Below are positions 27,118 through 37,643 of a stretch of 44,150 nucleotides of DNA, piece after piece. Location of the stretch: assembly GCA_016717145.1 (NCBI GenBank), contig JADKGD010000014.1, positions 1 to 44,150 on the forward strand. The letters run 5' to 3'. Source of the DNA: Saprospiraceae bacterium (GTDB lineage Bacteria; Bacteroidota; Bacteroidia; Chitinophagales; Saprospiraceae). A program made the position numbers and the translations under genes. Within the stretch, counting starts at the first letter, position 1, and each line of letters starts with the position of its first letter. The notes beneath the pieces were generated by a model that did not search any database, was not told the origin of the DNA, and saw nothing but the letters and a program-made list of their open reading frames with translations.

Positions 27118-28179
27118 ATGGACAATTCTTCATTTTTGCTCTATGGAGCCAACGGGTATACCGGTAAACTAATCGCCCAACTGGCAAAGGAGTATGGCTT
27201 GAAGCCCATACTGGCAGGGCGACGTGAAGAGGCATTAGCACCCATGGCAAAAGCGTTAAACACGATGTATCATGTGGTTGATTTGGATGATTCAGCCAAA
27301 TTAGAATCTGTATTAAAAGAAGTACCTCTCGTACTACATGCGGCTGGCCCTTTTAAAAAAACAGCTAAACAAATGATAGAAGCATGTCTAAAAACAAATA
27401 CCCACTATATTGATATTACGGGTGAAATTCCGGTGTATGAAATGGCAAAAACATATAATGATGCCGCATTACAAGCCGGAATAATGCTGATGCCCGGTGC
27501 CGGATTTGATGTTGTCCCCACTGATTGTATAGCCCTTTTCTTAAAAAATAAATTGCCGGATGCCACATCATTAAAATTAGCTTTTGCATCCATAGGCGGC
27601 GGCCTTAGTCACGGAACTGCTTTGACCATGGCAGAAGATATGGGCGAAAAAAGTGCTGAAAGAAAAGATGGTAAAATCATCAGCGTACCTCTGGGACATA
27701 AAGGGATGTGGGTAGATTTTGGGCTTAAAAAATTATTTGTAATGACCATTCCATGGGGAGATATTTCAACAGCCTATACCACAACAGGAATCCCCAATAT
27801 TGAAACTTATACCGGTGCTTCGCCCAAAACATTTAGAATGTTAAAATTTCAGATTTTGTACAATTGGTTTTTACGAACCTCTTTTATGCGCAACAAAGCT
27901 AAAGAGAAAATCAACAAAAAAGCTGCAGGTCCTTCAGATGCAAAACGAATTAAAAGTAAAGGCCTGGTTTGGGGTGAAGTAAAAAATGTACGTGGCCAAA
28001 CCGCACGGGCAAGATTAATTGGCCCGGATGGTTATACACTCACTGCGCATGCCAGTTTAATCATTGCCAAAAAAATATTGATTGGAAATTTTAAACCTGG
28101 CTATCAAACTCCGGCGGGTTGCTACGGAGCCGATCTTATCATGGAAGCACCAGGCGTAACCAGAGAAGAAATATTGTAA
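27118..28179 (+). CDS. Saccharopine-dehydrogenase-like NAD(P)-binding protein
   Basis: A 353-residue protein starting with a Rossmann motif LLYGANGYTGKLIAQLA, then LKPILAGRREEALAPMA, VLHAAGPFKKTAKQMIEACLKT and HYIDITGEIPVYE. These are hallmarks of the saccharopine dehydrogenase NADP-binding family, including the trans-acting enoyl reductases. Segments such as MLMPGAGFDVVPTDCIAL and GGGLSHGTALTMAED follow. The family handles several unrelated reductions; the substrate here is unknown. The gene stands alone with its own promoter box and the frame is intact. Confidence 0.85.
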   Translation: MDNSSFLLYGANGYTGKLIAQLAKEYGLKPILAGRREEALAPMAKALNTMYHVVDLDDSAKLESVLKEVPLVLHAAGPFKKTAKQMIEACLKTNTHYIDITGEIPVYEMAKTYNDAALQAGIMLMPGAGFDVVPTDCIALFLKNKLPDATSLKLAFASIGGGLSHGTALTMAEDMGEKSAERKDGKIISVPLGHKGMWVDFGLKKLFVMTIPWGDISTAYTTTGIPNIETYTGASPKTFRMLKFQILYNWFLRTSFMRNKAKEKINKKAAGPSDAKRIKSKGLVWGEVKNVRGQTARARLIGPDGYTLTAHASLIIAKKILIGNFKPGYQTPAGCYGADLIMEAPGVTREEIL

Positions 28180-28504
28180 AGACCAATGTATAAACAACAA
28201 TCTTATTATCGTTATTAATCATCGTCAAAAAATAAAGATAAAAGAAAATGCCTAAGACAGAAATTGCGGATATTAATCTTGGGTGGCAGCGATTAAAATA
28301 AACAGAATATTTATGGAAGTTTAGGTATTGGCAATAATCATCCGAATTGAAAATGGAAAGAATATAAAAGTTAACGATGAAGGATTACAACAATTTCCCA
28401 ATTTAACCATAACTTGTATGTTCATCATGTTTATGGCTTAAATAAGCAGTCAAAATAATAGATATGATGTCGAAAAATTACAAAAAATTATAAAGTAACG
28501 TAGT
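28180..28504. other. Gene-free stretch before the Y1 transposase
   Basis: AT-rich; no open frame with protein character. Short readings such as MPKTEIADINLGWQRLK (28248-28300) end quickly and may be remnants. No palindromes of families A to C occur on this side of the transposase. Confidence 0.3.
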
Positions 28505-28966
28505 ATGCCAGGAACATTTTCACAAATATATATTCAAGTAGTATTTGCCGTTAAAGGTAGAGAAAGTTTAATTCAGTATTCTTGGGAAGAGGAACTTTAC
28601 AAATACATTACCGGCATCGTAAAAAATAAAGAGCAAAAATTATTAGCGATCAATGGAATGCCAGACCATATTCATTTGTTAATTGGAATGAAACCAAGTT
28701 GTTGTTTATCCGATGTGGTCAGAGAAGTGAAAAAATCCTCGAACGAGTTTATCAATGAAAAAAAGTTTTCAAAATTGAAATTTCAATGGCAAGAAGGATT
28801 TGGAGCTTTTTCTTATGGACATTCGGCATTGGATAATGTAATTGCTTATATCAATAATCAAAAAGAACACCATAAAAAGCAAACATTCAAAGACGAATAC
28901 AAAGAGATTTTAACCAAATTTCAAATTGAACACAAGAATGAATACCTATTTAAATGGATTGAATAA
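28505..28966 (+). CDS. Y1 (HUH) transposase of the IS200/IS605 or REP-associated type
   Basis: An intact 153-residue single-domain Y1 transposase. The HUH metal-binding motif is PDHIHLL (His55, His57) and the catalytic tyrosine lies in NVIAYINNQKEHH (Tyr115, with Gln119). FQWQEGFGAFSYGHS is the usual preceding segment. Such enzymes cut and rejoin single-stranded DNA at hairpins. Two facts favour a REP-associated (RAYT-like) role: no second IS605 gene is present, and an inverted pair of palindromes begins two bases after its stop codon. Whether it acts on those palindromes is inference. No frame damage. Confidence 0.9.
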   Translation: MPGTFSQIYIQVVFAVKGRESLIQYSWEEELYKYITGIVKNKEQKLLAINGMPDHIHLLIGMKPSCCLSDVVREVKKSSNEFINEKKFSKLKFQWQEGFGAFSYGHSALDNVIAYINNQKEHHKKQTFKDEYKEILTKFQIEHKNEYLFKWIE

Positions 28967-28967
28967 T

Positions 28968-29319
28968 GCGACCCTGAAAGGGTCAAATATTTATAGGTGA
29001 ATAAGAGCTGATATGACCCTTTCGGGGTCGCTTATATTAATGTTTAAATTTATACACGACCCTGAAAGGGTCAAATAATTTATAGGTGAATAAGAAGCTG
29101 ATTATATACGACCCTTTCGGGGTCGCATTATATTCAATGGTTTATATCTATTTGATTCAATCCCTTCGGGATTAGAACCATATTAAAAAAATACAGCATG
29201 AATACCATTGGTGGAGTTAAAAAATCGATAATCTTAACGATTGTATATGCGACCCTGAAAGGGTCAAATAATTTATAGGTGAATAAGAAGCTGATTATAT
29301 ACGATCCTTTCGGGGTCGC
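28968..29319. repeat. Three inverted palindrome pairs (family C, REPIN-like)
   Basis: Each pair consists of GCGACCCTGAAAGGGTC, about 30-37 bases of AT-rich spacer (with ATTTATAGGTGAATAAG), and the inverted copy GACCCTTTCGGGGTCGC. Pairs lie at 28968-29031, 29057-29126 and 29249-29319. Each arm alone can form a GACCC/GGGTC hairpin, and the two arms can pair with each other. This matches the REPIN layout of two inverted REP sequences around a short spacer. A one-base variant (GATCC) occurs in the last arm. Confidence 0.85.
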
Positions 29320-29438
29320 ATTATTCAATGGCTTATATCTATTTGATTCAATCCCTTCGGGATTATAACCTTATTAAAAAAATGCAGCATGAATGCCATA
29401 GACAGAGTTAAAAAATTGATAAGCTTAATCATTGCATA
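29057..29438. repeat. Two-copy tandem repeat of about 193 bp
   Basis: 29057-29248 and 29250-29438 are near-identical head-to-tail copies. Each starts with a family C pair, continues with TATATCTATTTGATTCAATC and an AATCCCTTCGGGATT hairpin, then TTAAAAAAATRCAGCATGAA and GAGTTAAAAAAT, ending GTATATG or GCATATG. The second copy ends where the acetyltransferase start (ATATGAAAATTG) begins, so the duplication supplies that gene's upstream region. Reversed short frames here are by-products. Confidence 0.8.
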
Positions 29439-29976
29439 TGAAAATTGAAACCACAGACAACAGACAAGTTTATTTACGGAGACTAAACTCATACGATTTG
29501 GATAATTTGCTTCATTATCTTGAGAATTTGAGTATGGAAACAAAAAAGCGTTTTGGACCTCACCAATTTGACAAACAATCTGTCATTGACTTTTATGATT
29601 GTCTAGACATTCATTGGGGTTATGTAGCCGAAAATATTGACACGAATGAAATTGTAGCTTATTCCATAATCAAATTTGGCTATTTAGAAAGTGACTATAA
29701 CCGCTTCCTTTCTTATGGAATCAAACTCGACAGTAAAATTGACTGTGAATTTGCTCCATCAGTTGCTGACTTTTGGCAAAGTTGTGGTATTGGCAACAAA
29801 CTGTTTCATTTTATACTTGCAGACCTTAAAAAGACAGCAGCCAAACGAATCGTTTTATGGGGCGGTGTTCAAGCAGACAATGAAAGAGCCATAAACTATT
29901 ACAAAAAAATAATTTTAAACTGTTAGGACAATTTATACATAACGGAGAAAACTTTGATATGCTTTTAGACACTTAA
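29438..29976 (+). CDS. GNAT-family N-acetyltransferase, frameshift near the C-terminus
   Basis: MKIETTDNRQVYLRRLNSYDLDNLLHYL opens a GNAT fold. The acetyl-CoA region reads FWQSCGIGNKLFHFILADLKK, a QxxGxG/A-type loop with changes, then IVLWGGVQADNERAINYYKK, the typical NxxAxxxYxK motif. The frame stops early at 29926 because of a seven-A run; with one base fewer or more it continues FKLLGQFIHNGENFDMLLDT to a TAA at 29974-29976, a family-like ending of about 179 residues. Substrate unknown. An ATG at 29432 is also possible. A short repeat shared with 40924-40980 follows the stop. Confidence 0.8.
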
Positions 29977-29996
29977 CGAAAGGAGACAACACTGCT

Positions 29997-30051
29997 GCTA
30001 ACAACATCCTTTAAAAACCATAAAGTAATGTTCATAAAAGCCAATTTTTGT
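29997..30051 (+). repeat. 3' repeat after the acetyltransferase gene (copy 1)
   Basis: GCTAACAACATCCTTTAAAA, then CCATAAAGTAATG, TCAT and GCCAATTTTTGT, matches 40924-40980 at most positions, with small indels. Both copies lie 20-30 bases after the stop of an unrelated accessory gene. Confidence 0.65.
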
Positions 30052-30162
30052 ATTGGGGAATATATTTTAATGGCCGGTGATTATTTATATTAAGTCTTAA
30101 AATTCTTTAAATAATACCATTTATTTTCTACATTGCTTTCATATTGTCAAATCAACATTTTT

Positions 30163-31401
30163 ATGATAAAAAGTACTATAAAATGTTTAGTTGTATTTCT
30201 CTTTTTATTATTTATTAGCTCCTGCATCGAGGATAAAAACAATGTCATCCGATTTTCGAGTTGGCAATCAAACCCATCTGAAAAAAGACTCACTGATTCG
30301 TTGTTAAGTACTTTTACTAAAAAGTACCCTGACAGTAAAGTAAAATTTGAACTGATACCCGGCAATTATTCTGAGAAAATTCAATTGATGCTTGGAACAC
30401 ATTCAGCCCCACAAATATTTTATATAAAAGATTGGTTGGCTCCTTCTTATCTCCGATATGATGTGTTGCAGCCCTTGGATGATTTTATACTTCAGGATAC
30501 AACATTTGATAAAAACGATTTCTATCCTCAGTTCCTGGAAGCTTTTACAAAAAACGGTAAGTTATATGGGATTCCAAAAGATTTTGGACCTTTTGTCTTG
30601 TTTTACAATGAAGAAATGTTCCGCGAAGCCGGCATTACTGAACCACCTAAAGACTGGAAAGAACTGGAAGATTATTGCAGAAAACTAACCAAGGATACTA
30701 ACGGAGATGGCAAAATTGACCAATATGGTCTTGTCATAGAACCTTCTATCGATAAATTAATGCCTTTTGTTTTTCAAAATGAAGGTGGTTTTCAGGATAA
30801 AGACGGCAATCTTACCATTAATGCACCGGAATTTAAAGAAGCACTGGCGTATTATTATGGCTTATTCCAAAAGAAGATTGCCACCATTCCATCTGAAGTA
30901 AGCATGAATAATCTGGAAGAAGTTTTTGGCAGAAAGCGGTCTGCTATGGTAATCTCCGGAGGCTGGTTTATCCCTCAACTCAAAGATCAATTCAAAGATG
31001 TACAGTATAAAATTGCATATTTGCCAAAAGGTAAACAAATGGCGACAATATCATTTACAGTTGCCTACAGTTCTGCCAAAGAAAATCCACTCAAAGATCA
31101 AAGCTGGAAGTTGATGAGTTACCTTACCGGAAAGGAAGGGATGAAGATATGGACAAGTACAGGCATTGCTATGCCAACCCGTAAAAGTGTTGCTTTAGCC
31201 CTGGATTATAACAATCATCCGATTTATAAATATTTTATGGGAAGTGTGGAATTTGCAAAAGTTTTTCAGGTTGATTATAATGAACGTTGGTATTCCATTG
31301 TGCAATCCGGCATGCAGGCTATTTTTTATGAAAAAGCAGACATTGACCAAACGATTAAGCAAATGGAAGATGATATCAAACCTTTAAAAATTAATAAGTA
31401 G
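30163..31401 (+). CDS. ABC transporter sugar-binding lipoprotein (family 1 solute-binding)
   Basis: I choose the ATG at 30163 (MIKSTIKCLVVFLF), which gives a lipoprotein signal with lipobox Cys21 (ISSC), over the ATG at 30133. The mature protein (about 392 residues) shows the family 1 pattern: VIRFSSWQSNPSEKRLTDSLL, FELIPGNYSEKIQLML, APQIFYIKDWLAPSYL, NGKLYGIPKDFGPFVLFYN, an EF-hand-like DTNGDGKIDQYGL loop and SAMVISGGWFIPQL. It delivers an oligosaccharide to the two permeases downstream; the adjacent GH65 phosphorylase points to an alpha-linked glucose disaccharide. First gene of an apparent seven-gene cluster. The frame is intact. Confidence 0.9.
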   Translation: MIKSTIKCLVVFLFLLFISSCIEDKNNVIRFSSWQSNPSEKRLTDSLLSTFTKKYPDSKVKFELIPGNYSEKIQLMLGTHSAPQIFYIKDWLAPSYLRYDVLQPLDDFILQDTTFDKNDFYPQFLEAFTKNGKLYGIPKDFGPFVLFYNEEMFREAGITEPPKDWKELEDYCRKLTKDTNGDGKIDQYGLVIEPSIDKLMPFVFQNEGGFQDKDGNLTINAPEFKEALAYYYGLFQKKIATIPSEVSMNNLEEVFGRKRSAMVISGGWFIPQLKDQFKDVQYKIAYLPKGKQMATISFTVAYSSAKENPLKDQSWKLMSYLTGKEGMKIWTSTGIAMPTRKSVALALDYNNHPIYKYFMGSVEFAKVFQVDYNERWYSIVQSGMQAIFYEKADIDQTIKQMEDDIKPLKINK

Positions 31402-31468
31402 TTTCTGGTTTATGCAGTTGTAAAGGAAGTACAATGTATACAGACGAAATCAATCATAATTTAAGCCA

Positions 31469-32348
31469 ATGAAATCAAAAAGTAGTACAAGGAAGGAGCA
31501 GGAATTTTGGGCATTTACTTTTCTTATATTTCCGCTCATTTTACTAACGATATTTTTATTTATTCCAATATTTTATTCCTTTGTGATAAGTTTTTTTGAC
31601 TGGGAATTGATGGCATCACAACAAAAATTTGTAGGCCTGGATAACTATTTTGAACTATTCAGGGATAAAATATTCTTTAAATCCATGCTAAATACGGTGC
31701 TATATACCATTGGAGTAGTGCCGCTGCAAACCATTCTAGCTTTATTTCTTGCTTTTGTAATGAATCAAAAAATACGTGGCAGATCATTTTTCGAACTGCT
31801 TTTACATACCTGCAGTAACTTCATCGGTTGTGACGTCTATAATTTTTGTTGCTATTTATTCCAAAGAAGGGCTTCTTAATTCAATACTCGGAAATTTCGG
31901 TTTTGCCCCTAATGATTGGTTGACCAATCCTAAAACTGCCCTAATTTCCATTATGATGTTGAATATCTGGACGACTTCCGGCTATTTTATGGTTTCATTT
32001 TTGGCTGGTTTACAAAACATACCTGAATCTTTGTACGAAGCCGCAAAACTTGAGGGTGCCTCGCAGTGGCAACAATTCTGGAATATCACCGTGCCAATGG
32101 TTCGCCCGGTAACCTACTTTGTTGTGGTCATGAGTTTAATAGGATGTTTCCAGGTCTTTGATCAGGTATTTGTAATGAGTGAAGGAGGGCCAAACAATGC
32201 TACCAGCACCATGTCCTATTATGTATATCAGAATGGATTTAAATATTTCAGATTGGGATATGGTGCCGCAGCAGCCATTGTACTTGCAGGAATTATTATG
32301 ATTGTGACAGTCATCCAGAAAAAATATTTTCCACCTAATCCGTATTAA
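31469..32348 (+). CDS. Sugar ABC permease, MalF/UgpA type, frameshifted
   Basis: Six membrane helices expected; the first half (31469-31800) carries FTFLIFPLILLTIFLFIPIFYSF and FVGLDNYFELFRD. The second half (31800-32348) carries YIPAVTSSVVTSIIFVAIYS and the EAA loop EAAKLEGASQWQQFWNITVP, which docks on the ATPase. The join needs two single-T additions, at about 31788 and 31800, giving RSFFRTAFYIPAV. Reconstructed length is 293 residues, normal for the family. Both breaks are one-base losses in T-runs, so I think the gene is intact in the organism. Confidence 0.88.
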
Positions 32349-32367
32349 GCAGATCGTAAATTATTTA

Positions 32368-33217
32368 TGAACGCCAACAAAAAAGCAATAAATTGAAATC
32401 AATAAAAACACAGAAAATTTTGTTATTATTAGTGCTGTGTTTCATGGCATTGGTATATCTGGGTCCATTTATCTTTTCCGTGATTGTATCTTTTTCTGAT
32501 GATAAAAACCTGATAAATCAGCCCGGCAAGATCGTTAGTTCCGGCTGGACACTCAGGAATTACATCTATATCTGGAAAGATCTTCCTTTTTCAACATGGC
32601 TATTTAATAGTGTGATCATTACAATATTTCAAACAATAAGTAATGTATTTTTTTCAGCTCTTGCCGGATTTACCTTTGCCAAACTGGAATTCAGGGGTAA
32701 GCGTTTTATTTTCGGAGCTATGATGGCGAGTCTTATGATCCCTGGTATCATCCTGATTATTCCAAAATTTATGTTGATTAATGAACTGCACATGATTAAC
32801 TCTTACCCTGGGTTGATATTGCCGGGTATGGTAAGCATTGTAAATATTTTTCTTATGAAACAATTCTTTGAAACGATGCCTAAAGATCTTGAGCAAGCTG
32901 CACTGATAGACGGATGCAATTATTTTCAAATGTTTTGGAAAATATTTATACCTAATTCAAAACCAGCTTTGGCAGCAGTTGCTATTTATACATTTCAGGG
33001 CACATGGAATGAGTTTATGTGGCCTCTGATAGCAACAAATACCGGTGAAATGTTTACATTACCTGTAGGTATGGCATCTTTGCGGTATGAGTTACTCACA
33101 GATTGGCCAGCTATTATGGCAGGAACCATCTTGGTGTCTTTGCCAACATTGGCAATTTTTATCATTTTCCAAAGATTTTTTGTTCAAGGAACTGCTGCGA
33201 CTGGCGGAAAAGAATAA
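32368..33217 (+). CDS. Sugar ABC permease, MalG/UgpE type
   Basis: Second permease of the importer, with helices such as ILLLLVLCFMALVYLGPFIF and the EAA loop EQAALIDGCNYFQMFWKIFIP. The uninterrupted frame begins at a TTG (32393). An ATG at 32368 (MNANKK) would join it if the six-A run had one more A, giving MNANKKSNKLKSIKTQKI, a more natural start. About 283 residues. It follows the first permease by about 20 bases. Confidence 0.9.
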
Positions 33218-33287
33218 ACCAACAGTTTCAAAAAATAGTAATGTTCTTTTTTCAATTGACATAATTTATCATTTATAATTTCAAGAA

Positions 33288-34394
33288 ATGGCCGGTATAG
33301 AAATAAAAAACTTAGAAAAAACTTACGCCAACAACCATAAGGCGATAAAGGGCATTGATGTCTCTATCAAGGAAGGCGAATTTGTGGTTCTTGTAGGCCC
33401 TTCCGGATGTGGTAAATCCACACTATTACGAATGATAGCAGGTCTGGAAGATATTTCTGGCGGAGATCTTTTTTTTGATTCCAAACGCATGAATGAAGTA
33501 CATCCGAAAGATAGAAATATTGCCATGGTATTTCAGAATTACGCTTTATATCCACACATGACGGTATATGAAAATATGGCCTTTGGATTGACGTTAAAAA
33601 AAATGCCTAAAGCTGAAATTCATCAGAGAGTAACGGAAGCAGCTACTACTTTAGGCATAACAGAATATTTAGATCGCTTACCTAAAGAAATGTCAGGCGG
33701 ACAAAGACAAAGAGTGGCCATTGGCCGGGCCATTGTGCGGCAACCGGATGTTTTTTTATTTGATGAACCTCTGTCAAATCTGGATGCTAAATTAAGGGTA
33801 CAGATGCGTACTGAGATAAAACGACTTCATGGTCAATTAAAAAATACGATGGTATATGTCACTCATGACCAGATAGAAGCAATGGCTATGGGTGATAAAA
33901 TTGTGATACTTAAAGATGGATATGTACATCAGATAGACACGCCCGTAAATGTATTCAATCATCCAAAAAATAAATTTGTGGCAGGTTTTATTGGAAGTCC
34001 CGCTATGAATTTTGTGAGTGGGAAAATAGAAAGACAAGGAGAATTACATTTTATAAATCAGGGAATGAAAATTTCCATACCTGAGCCATTGCGGGGAAGT
34101 ATGGAAAAATATGTTGGTAAAACAGTAGATATGGGATTCCGTACGGAATATGTTTATGATAAAGGGCTGGAAAAAGAAAGGCGGTTATCTACTGATGTTG
34201 ACATAGAAATATTAGTGGTAGAGAATGTTGGAAGCGAATCGTACAATTATTTCAAACTTCAGGGAATGGATAATATCTATTCATACAGAAGCAGTTCTTC
34301 ACATGCTCATTCACCGGGCGAAAAACTTACTATTGGCATAGATTTAGAAAGGCTCCATTTTTTTGACACTGAAACTGATGAAACCATACTTTAG
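33288..34394 (+). CDS. ugpC: Sugar ABC transporter ATPase, UgpC/MsmK/MalK type
   Basis: A 368-residue ATPase with Walker A GPSGCGKST (37-45), Q-loop FQNYALYPHM, signature SGGQRQRVAIGRA, Walker B FLFDEPLSNLDAK and switch VTHDQIEAMAMGD. The C-terminal 130 residues form the OB-fold regulatory domain typical of MalK/UgpC (FIGSPAMNFVSG). It energises the two preceding permeases. In other species one such ATPase can serve several importers. The frame is intact. Assignment to the UgpC group is by domain layout and operon context. Confidence 0.93.
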   Translation: MAGIEIKNLEKTYANNHKAIKGIDVSIKEGEFVVLVGPSGCGKSTLLRMIAGLEDISGGDLFFDSKRMNEVHPKDRNIAMVFQNYALYPHMTVYENMAFGLTLKKMPKAEIHQRVTEAATTLGITEYLDRLPKEMSGGQRQRVAIGRAIVRQPDVFLFDEPLSNLDAKLRVQMRTEIKRLHGQLKNTMVYVTHDQIEAMAMGDKIVILKDGYVHQIDTPVNVFNHPKNKFVAGFIGSPAMNFVSGKIERQGELHFINQGMKISIPEPLRGSMEKYVGKTVDMGFRTEYVYDKGLEKERRLSTDVDIEILVVENVGSESYNYFKLQGMDNIYSYRSSSSHAHSPGEKLTIGIDLERLHFFDTETDETIL

Positions 34395-34580
34395 CCAATA
34401 ATGGCATAACATAAGCTGGCAGGTGTCATTTTTTTTAGTCGAGAGTTGATGATTACCAGGAAGTTTTTGGGTAAATTATGATAAAAAGTTATTATTCAAT
34501 ATTGATAAACCTTTAGGACGATTTTACAGTTATAAACCTTTTTAAAAAAAGACTAACGATAGTTAGCATTAATTTTTGAC

Positions 34581-36904
34581 ATGATAGCATATAACAGAGG
34601 AGAAGGTTCTCTAAAAAACTGGTTGGTAACTGAATCTGATTTTGATAGTAGATATCAGGGAAAGTGTGAAACGATTTTTTGTCAAGGTAACGGGTATATG
34701 GGTATGCGGACTGCCACTGAAGAGCGGTATATCAATCAGGTGCGCAATACATTTGTATCTGGTACTTTTAATAAATTTGACGAAAATGAAGTGACAGAAT
34801 TGCCCAATGCTGCCGATGTGTCCAATATCGATATTTGGATTGACGGCAAATTGTTCGATTTGAATACAGGTTCTTTTTCGGACTATCATCGTACGCTCAA
34901 TCTCAAAACTGGCGAAGTTACCAGATCTTTTGTTTGGAAAAACAACGAAGATAAAAAGTTTAAGTTTTCATTCGGCAGGTTTATTTCCTTTGAAAACCTG
35001 CATTTGACAGCAACAAAAATTGAGATAAAAGCCATCAACCAGCCAGCAAAAATACTGTTTGAAAGTGGCATCAATGGACAAATGAGCAACAGTGGAGCCC
35101 AACACTTTCATGAAGGAGAAAAGAGAATTTTTGACAAAAAGTATCTGCAAATGGTACAGCAAACCACTCAATCAAAAATTACATTTATACATAATACAAC
35201 TCATTCTGTATTTTCAGAAGGGATTGAAGTAGCTTCACGTTTTTCGATGGACAGACGAAAAGTATTTATGATGTATCAAGCTGATATCTCTATCAACCAA
35301 GTTATCAATCTGGAAAAAATTTCAACTATTCATACCACAAGAGATCGGGCGACTTCCACAATGACACTGGATGAACTCAAAAGTTTTTCTATACAAGAAC
35401 TTAAAGTTAATGCCGGCATTGGATATGACGCATTACTCAAACTGTCCGCAGATGTTTGGGCAAAAAAATGGAAATCTATTGATATAAAGATTGAAAGTAA
35501 CGACGATTTTAATCAGTTGGCTATTCGCTTTGCTCAGTATCATTTATTGATCATGACCCCGGCACATGACAACAGAATGGGCATCGGTGCAAAGGGCCTT
35601 TCCGGAGAGGGCTACAAGGGGCATTCTTTTTGGGATACTGAATTGTTCATGTTGCCCTTTTTTACATTTACCCTTCCTGATGTAGCCAGAAGTTTAATGG
35701 AATATCGGTTTAATACCTTACAAGGTGCCCGAAAAAAGGCTTTGGAAAACGGATACAAGGGGCCATGTATCCTTGGGAATCAGCTTGGGCTGATGATGGC
35801 GAAGTCACTCCGGTATGGGGTGCGGCTGATATCATCACAGGGAAATCTACTAAAATATGGAGTGGATTCATAGAGCAGCATATCACTTCAGATATTTCTT
35901 TTGCCATCTGGCAATATTATCAGGTGACGGGTGATGAAGATTTTATGGATAAGTTCGGCTATGAAATTTTATTGGATACCGGCATCTTTTGGGCGAGTCG
36001 TCTGCAATGGAATGAAAATAAAAAACAATACCATATCAATGAAGTGATAGGGCCTGATGAATACAAAGAGCACATCAACAACGATGCATTTACCAACTAC
36101 ACCGCTTACTGGTGTATGGAAAATGCCATTCACTATTATCATTTATTAAAAGAGGATAAGCCGGTTATTTTTTCAACTTTGAATACATTATTGAATCTCG
36201 ATACTGAAATCAAAGAACTGGAAAAAAAATTACCGCTCATTTATCTTCCACAGCCTAATGAAAACAATATTATTCCTCAGGATGATACCTATCTTAGCCT
36301 GCAGGATATTGACTTAACAAAATACAAAAATCAAGAACATGTGGGATCTATTTTTCTGGACTATAATTTAAGTCAGGTAAATAAAATGCAGGTATCAAAG
36401 CAGGCGTCCATCGTCATGTTGATGTATTTACTGGAGCATAAATTTAGTCCTGAAGTAAAAATGGCAAATTTCCTGTATTATGAATCCAGAACATTGCACG
36501 ATTCCTCACTAAGTCTTTCTACGCATGCTGTTTTGGCCAATGATTTGGATAATAGTGCCTTGAGTTACCACTTGTATCGGCAGGCCGCAACTATAGATTT
36601 GGGATTGAATATGAAATCTTCTGATCATGGCATCCATTCAGCATCCCTCGGTGGCATTTGGCAAATTATTGTTAACGGTTTTGGTGGTATCAGAATGGTC
36701 GGGGGTAAATTGCGAATAGAACCAAAACTTCCTAAAGAGATCACCCAAATAGAATATCCTTTGTTGTGGAGGGGTAATGTATTAAAATTAGTGGTAAATC
36801 ATCAAAGCACTGTTGTGCATAATTATGGGCCGGACAACATTACCTTTTTGCACCTGAATAAAAAATATCAGGTAAATTCAAATACAGAAGTAACAATAGA
36901 TTAA
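34581..36904 (+). CDS. GH65 disaccharide phosphorylase (maltose/kojibiose/trehalose type), one frameshift
   Basis: Reversible phosphorolysis of an alpha-glucosidic disaccharide to beta-glucose 1-phosphate and glucose. N-terminal beta-sandwich about 1-260 (NWLVTESDFDSRYQGKCETIFCQGNGYMG), then the barrel with GLSGEGYKGHSFWDTELFMLPFF and MYPWESAWADDGEVTP. The catalytic acid is the Glu in VIGPDEYKEHINNDAFTNY. The C-terminal part has FLYYESRTLHDSSLS, GIHSASLGGIWQ. One G is missing in a G-run at about 35760-35765 (GYKG/AMYPWE), splitting the gene. Reconstructed length is about 775 residues, normal for GH65. Which disaccharide is used cannot be decided by eye. Beta-phosphoglucomutase follows. Confidence 0.92.
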
Positions 36905-36930
36905 CAGATAATGATATTAAGTAAACATTT

Positions 36931-37585
36931 ATGATAAAAGCTTTTATATTTGATTTGGACGGAGTGATTACCGACACAGCAGAATATCATTTTCTTGCCT
37001 GGAAAAAATTGGCCGATAATCAAAACTGGAATTTTGACCGGCATATGAATGAAGCGCTACGTGGTATAAGCAGGATAGATTCTATAAATGTAATTTTAAG
37101 GCATAACGACCTGCTTGAGAAATTTTCTGAAGATGAAAAGTGGCAATTGGCGAACTTTAAAAATGACCTTTATGTAGAAAGTCTTAAAAATATTACTTCG
37201 GACGATTATTTGCCCGGAGCAAAAGAAGTATTGGAATATTTAAAAAACCGGTTACAAAATTGCGCTTGGTAGTGCAAGTAAAAATGCTGTCGCCGTTTTA
37301 AATTACCTGGATGCTATGCAATATTTTGATGTGATCGGAGATGGTACCAAGGTAACAAATAGCAAACCTGCTCCGGATGTATTTTTATATGCTGCCCGTG
37401 AAATGGGATTAGAGCCTGAATCATGTATCGTGGTGGAAGATGCTCAGAGTGGAGTGGATGCCGCTATTGCAGGTGGTTTTTTCAGTATTGGTATCGGGCC
37501 TAATGAAAGAGTGGGTCATGCTACGATTTCATATGAGACGATGGATAAAATAGATTTGCCTGAAGTGTTTTCAGTTTGCAAATGA
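36931..37585 (+). CDS. pgmB: Beta-phosphoglucomutase (HAD superfamily), one frameshift
   Basis: Converts beta-glucose 1-phosphate from the GH65 enzyme to glucose 6-phosphate. The HAD nucleophile and acid/base Asp residues are in FIFDLDGVITDTAEYHF. The cap domain has RGISRIDSINVIL, motif 2 GSASKNA, motif 3 Lys in NSKPAPDVF and motif 4 VVEDAQSGVDAAIAGG. The frame breaks near 37245-37255 (LEYLKNR / YKIALGSASKN). Reconstructed length is about 218 residues, as expected. It is 26 bases downstream of the phosphorylase gene, the usual order in such clusters. Confidence 0.9.
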
Positions 37586-37643
37586 TTTAAAAACAATTTT
37601 ATTATTCCACAGACATCAAATCAACTCATTTTATTTATCAACT

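Noticed and set aside
29997..30051. Integron attC site
   Set aside because: No clear paired RYYYAAC/GTTRRRY core or long imperfect stem was seen by eye, and no integron integrase; kept only as a shared repeat.
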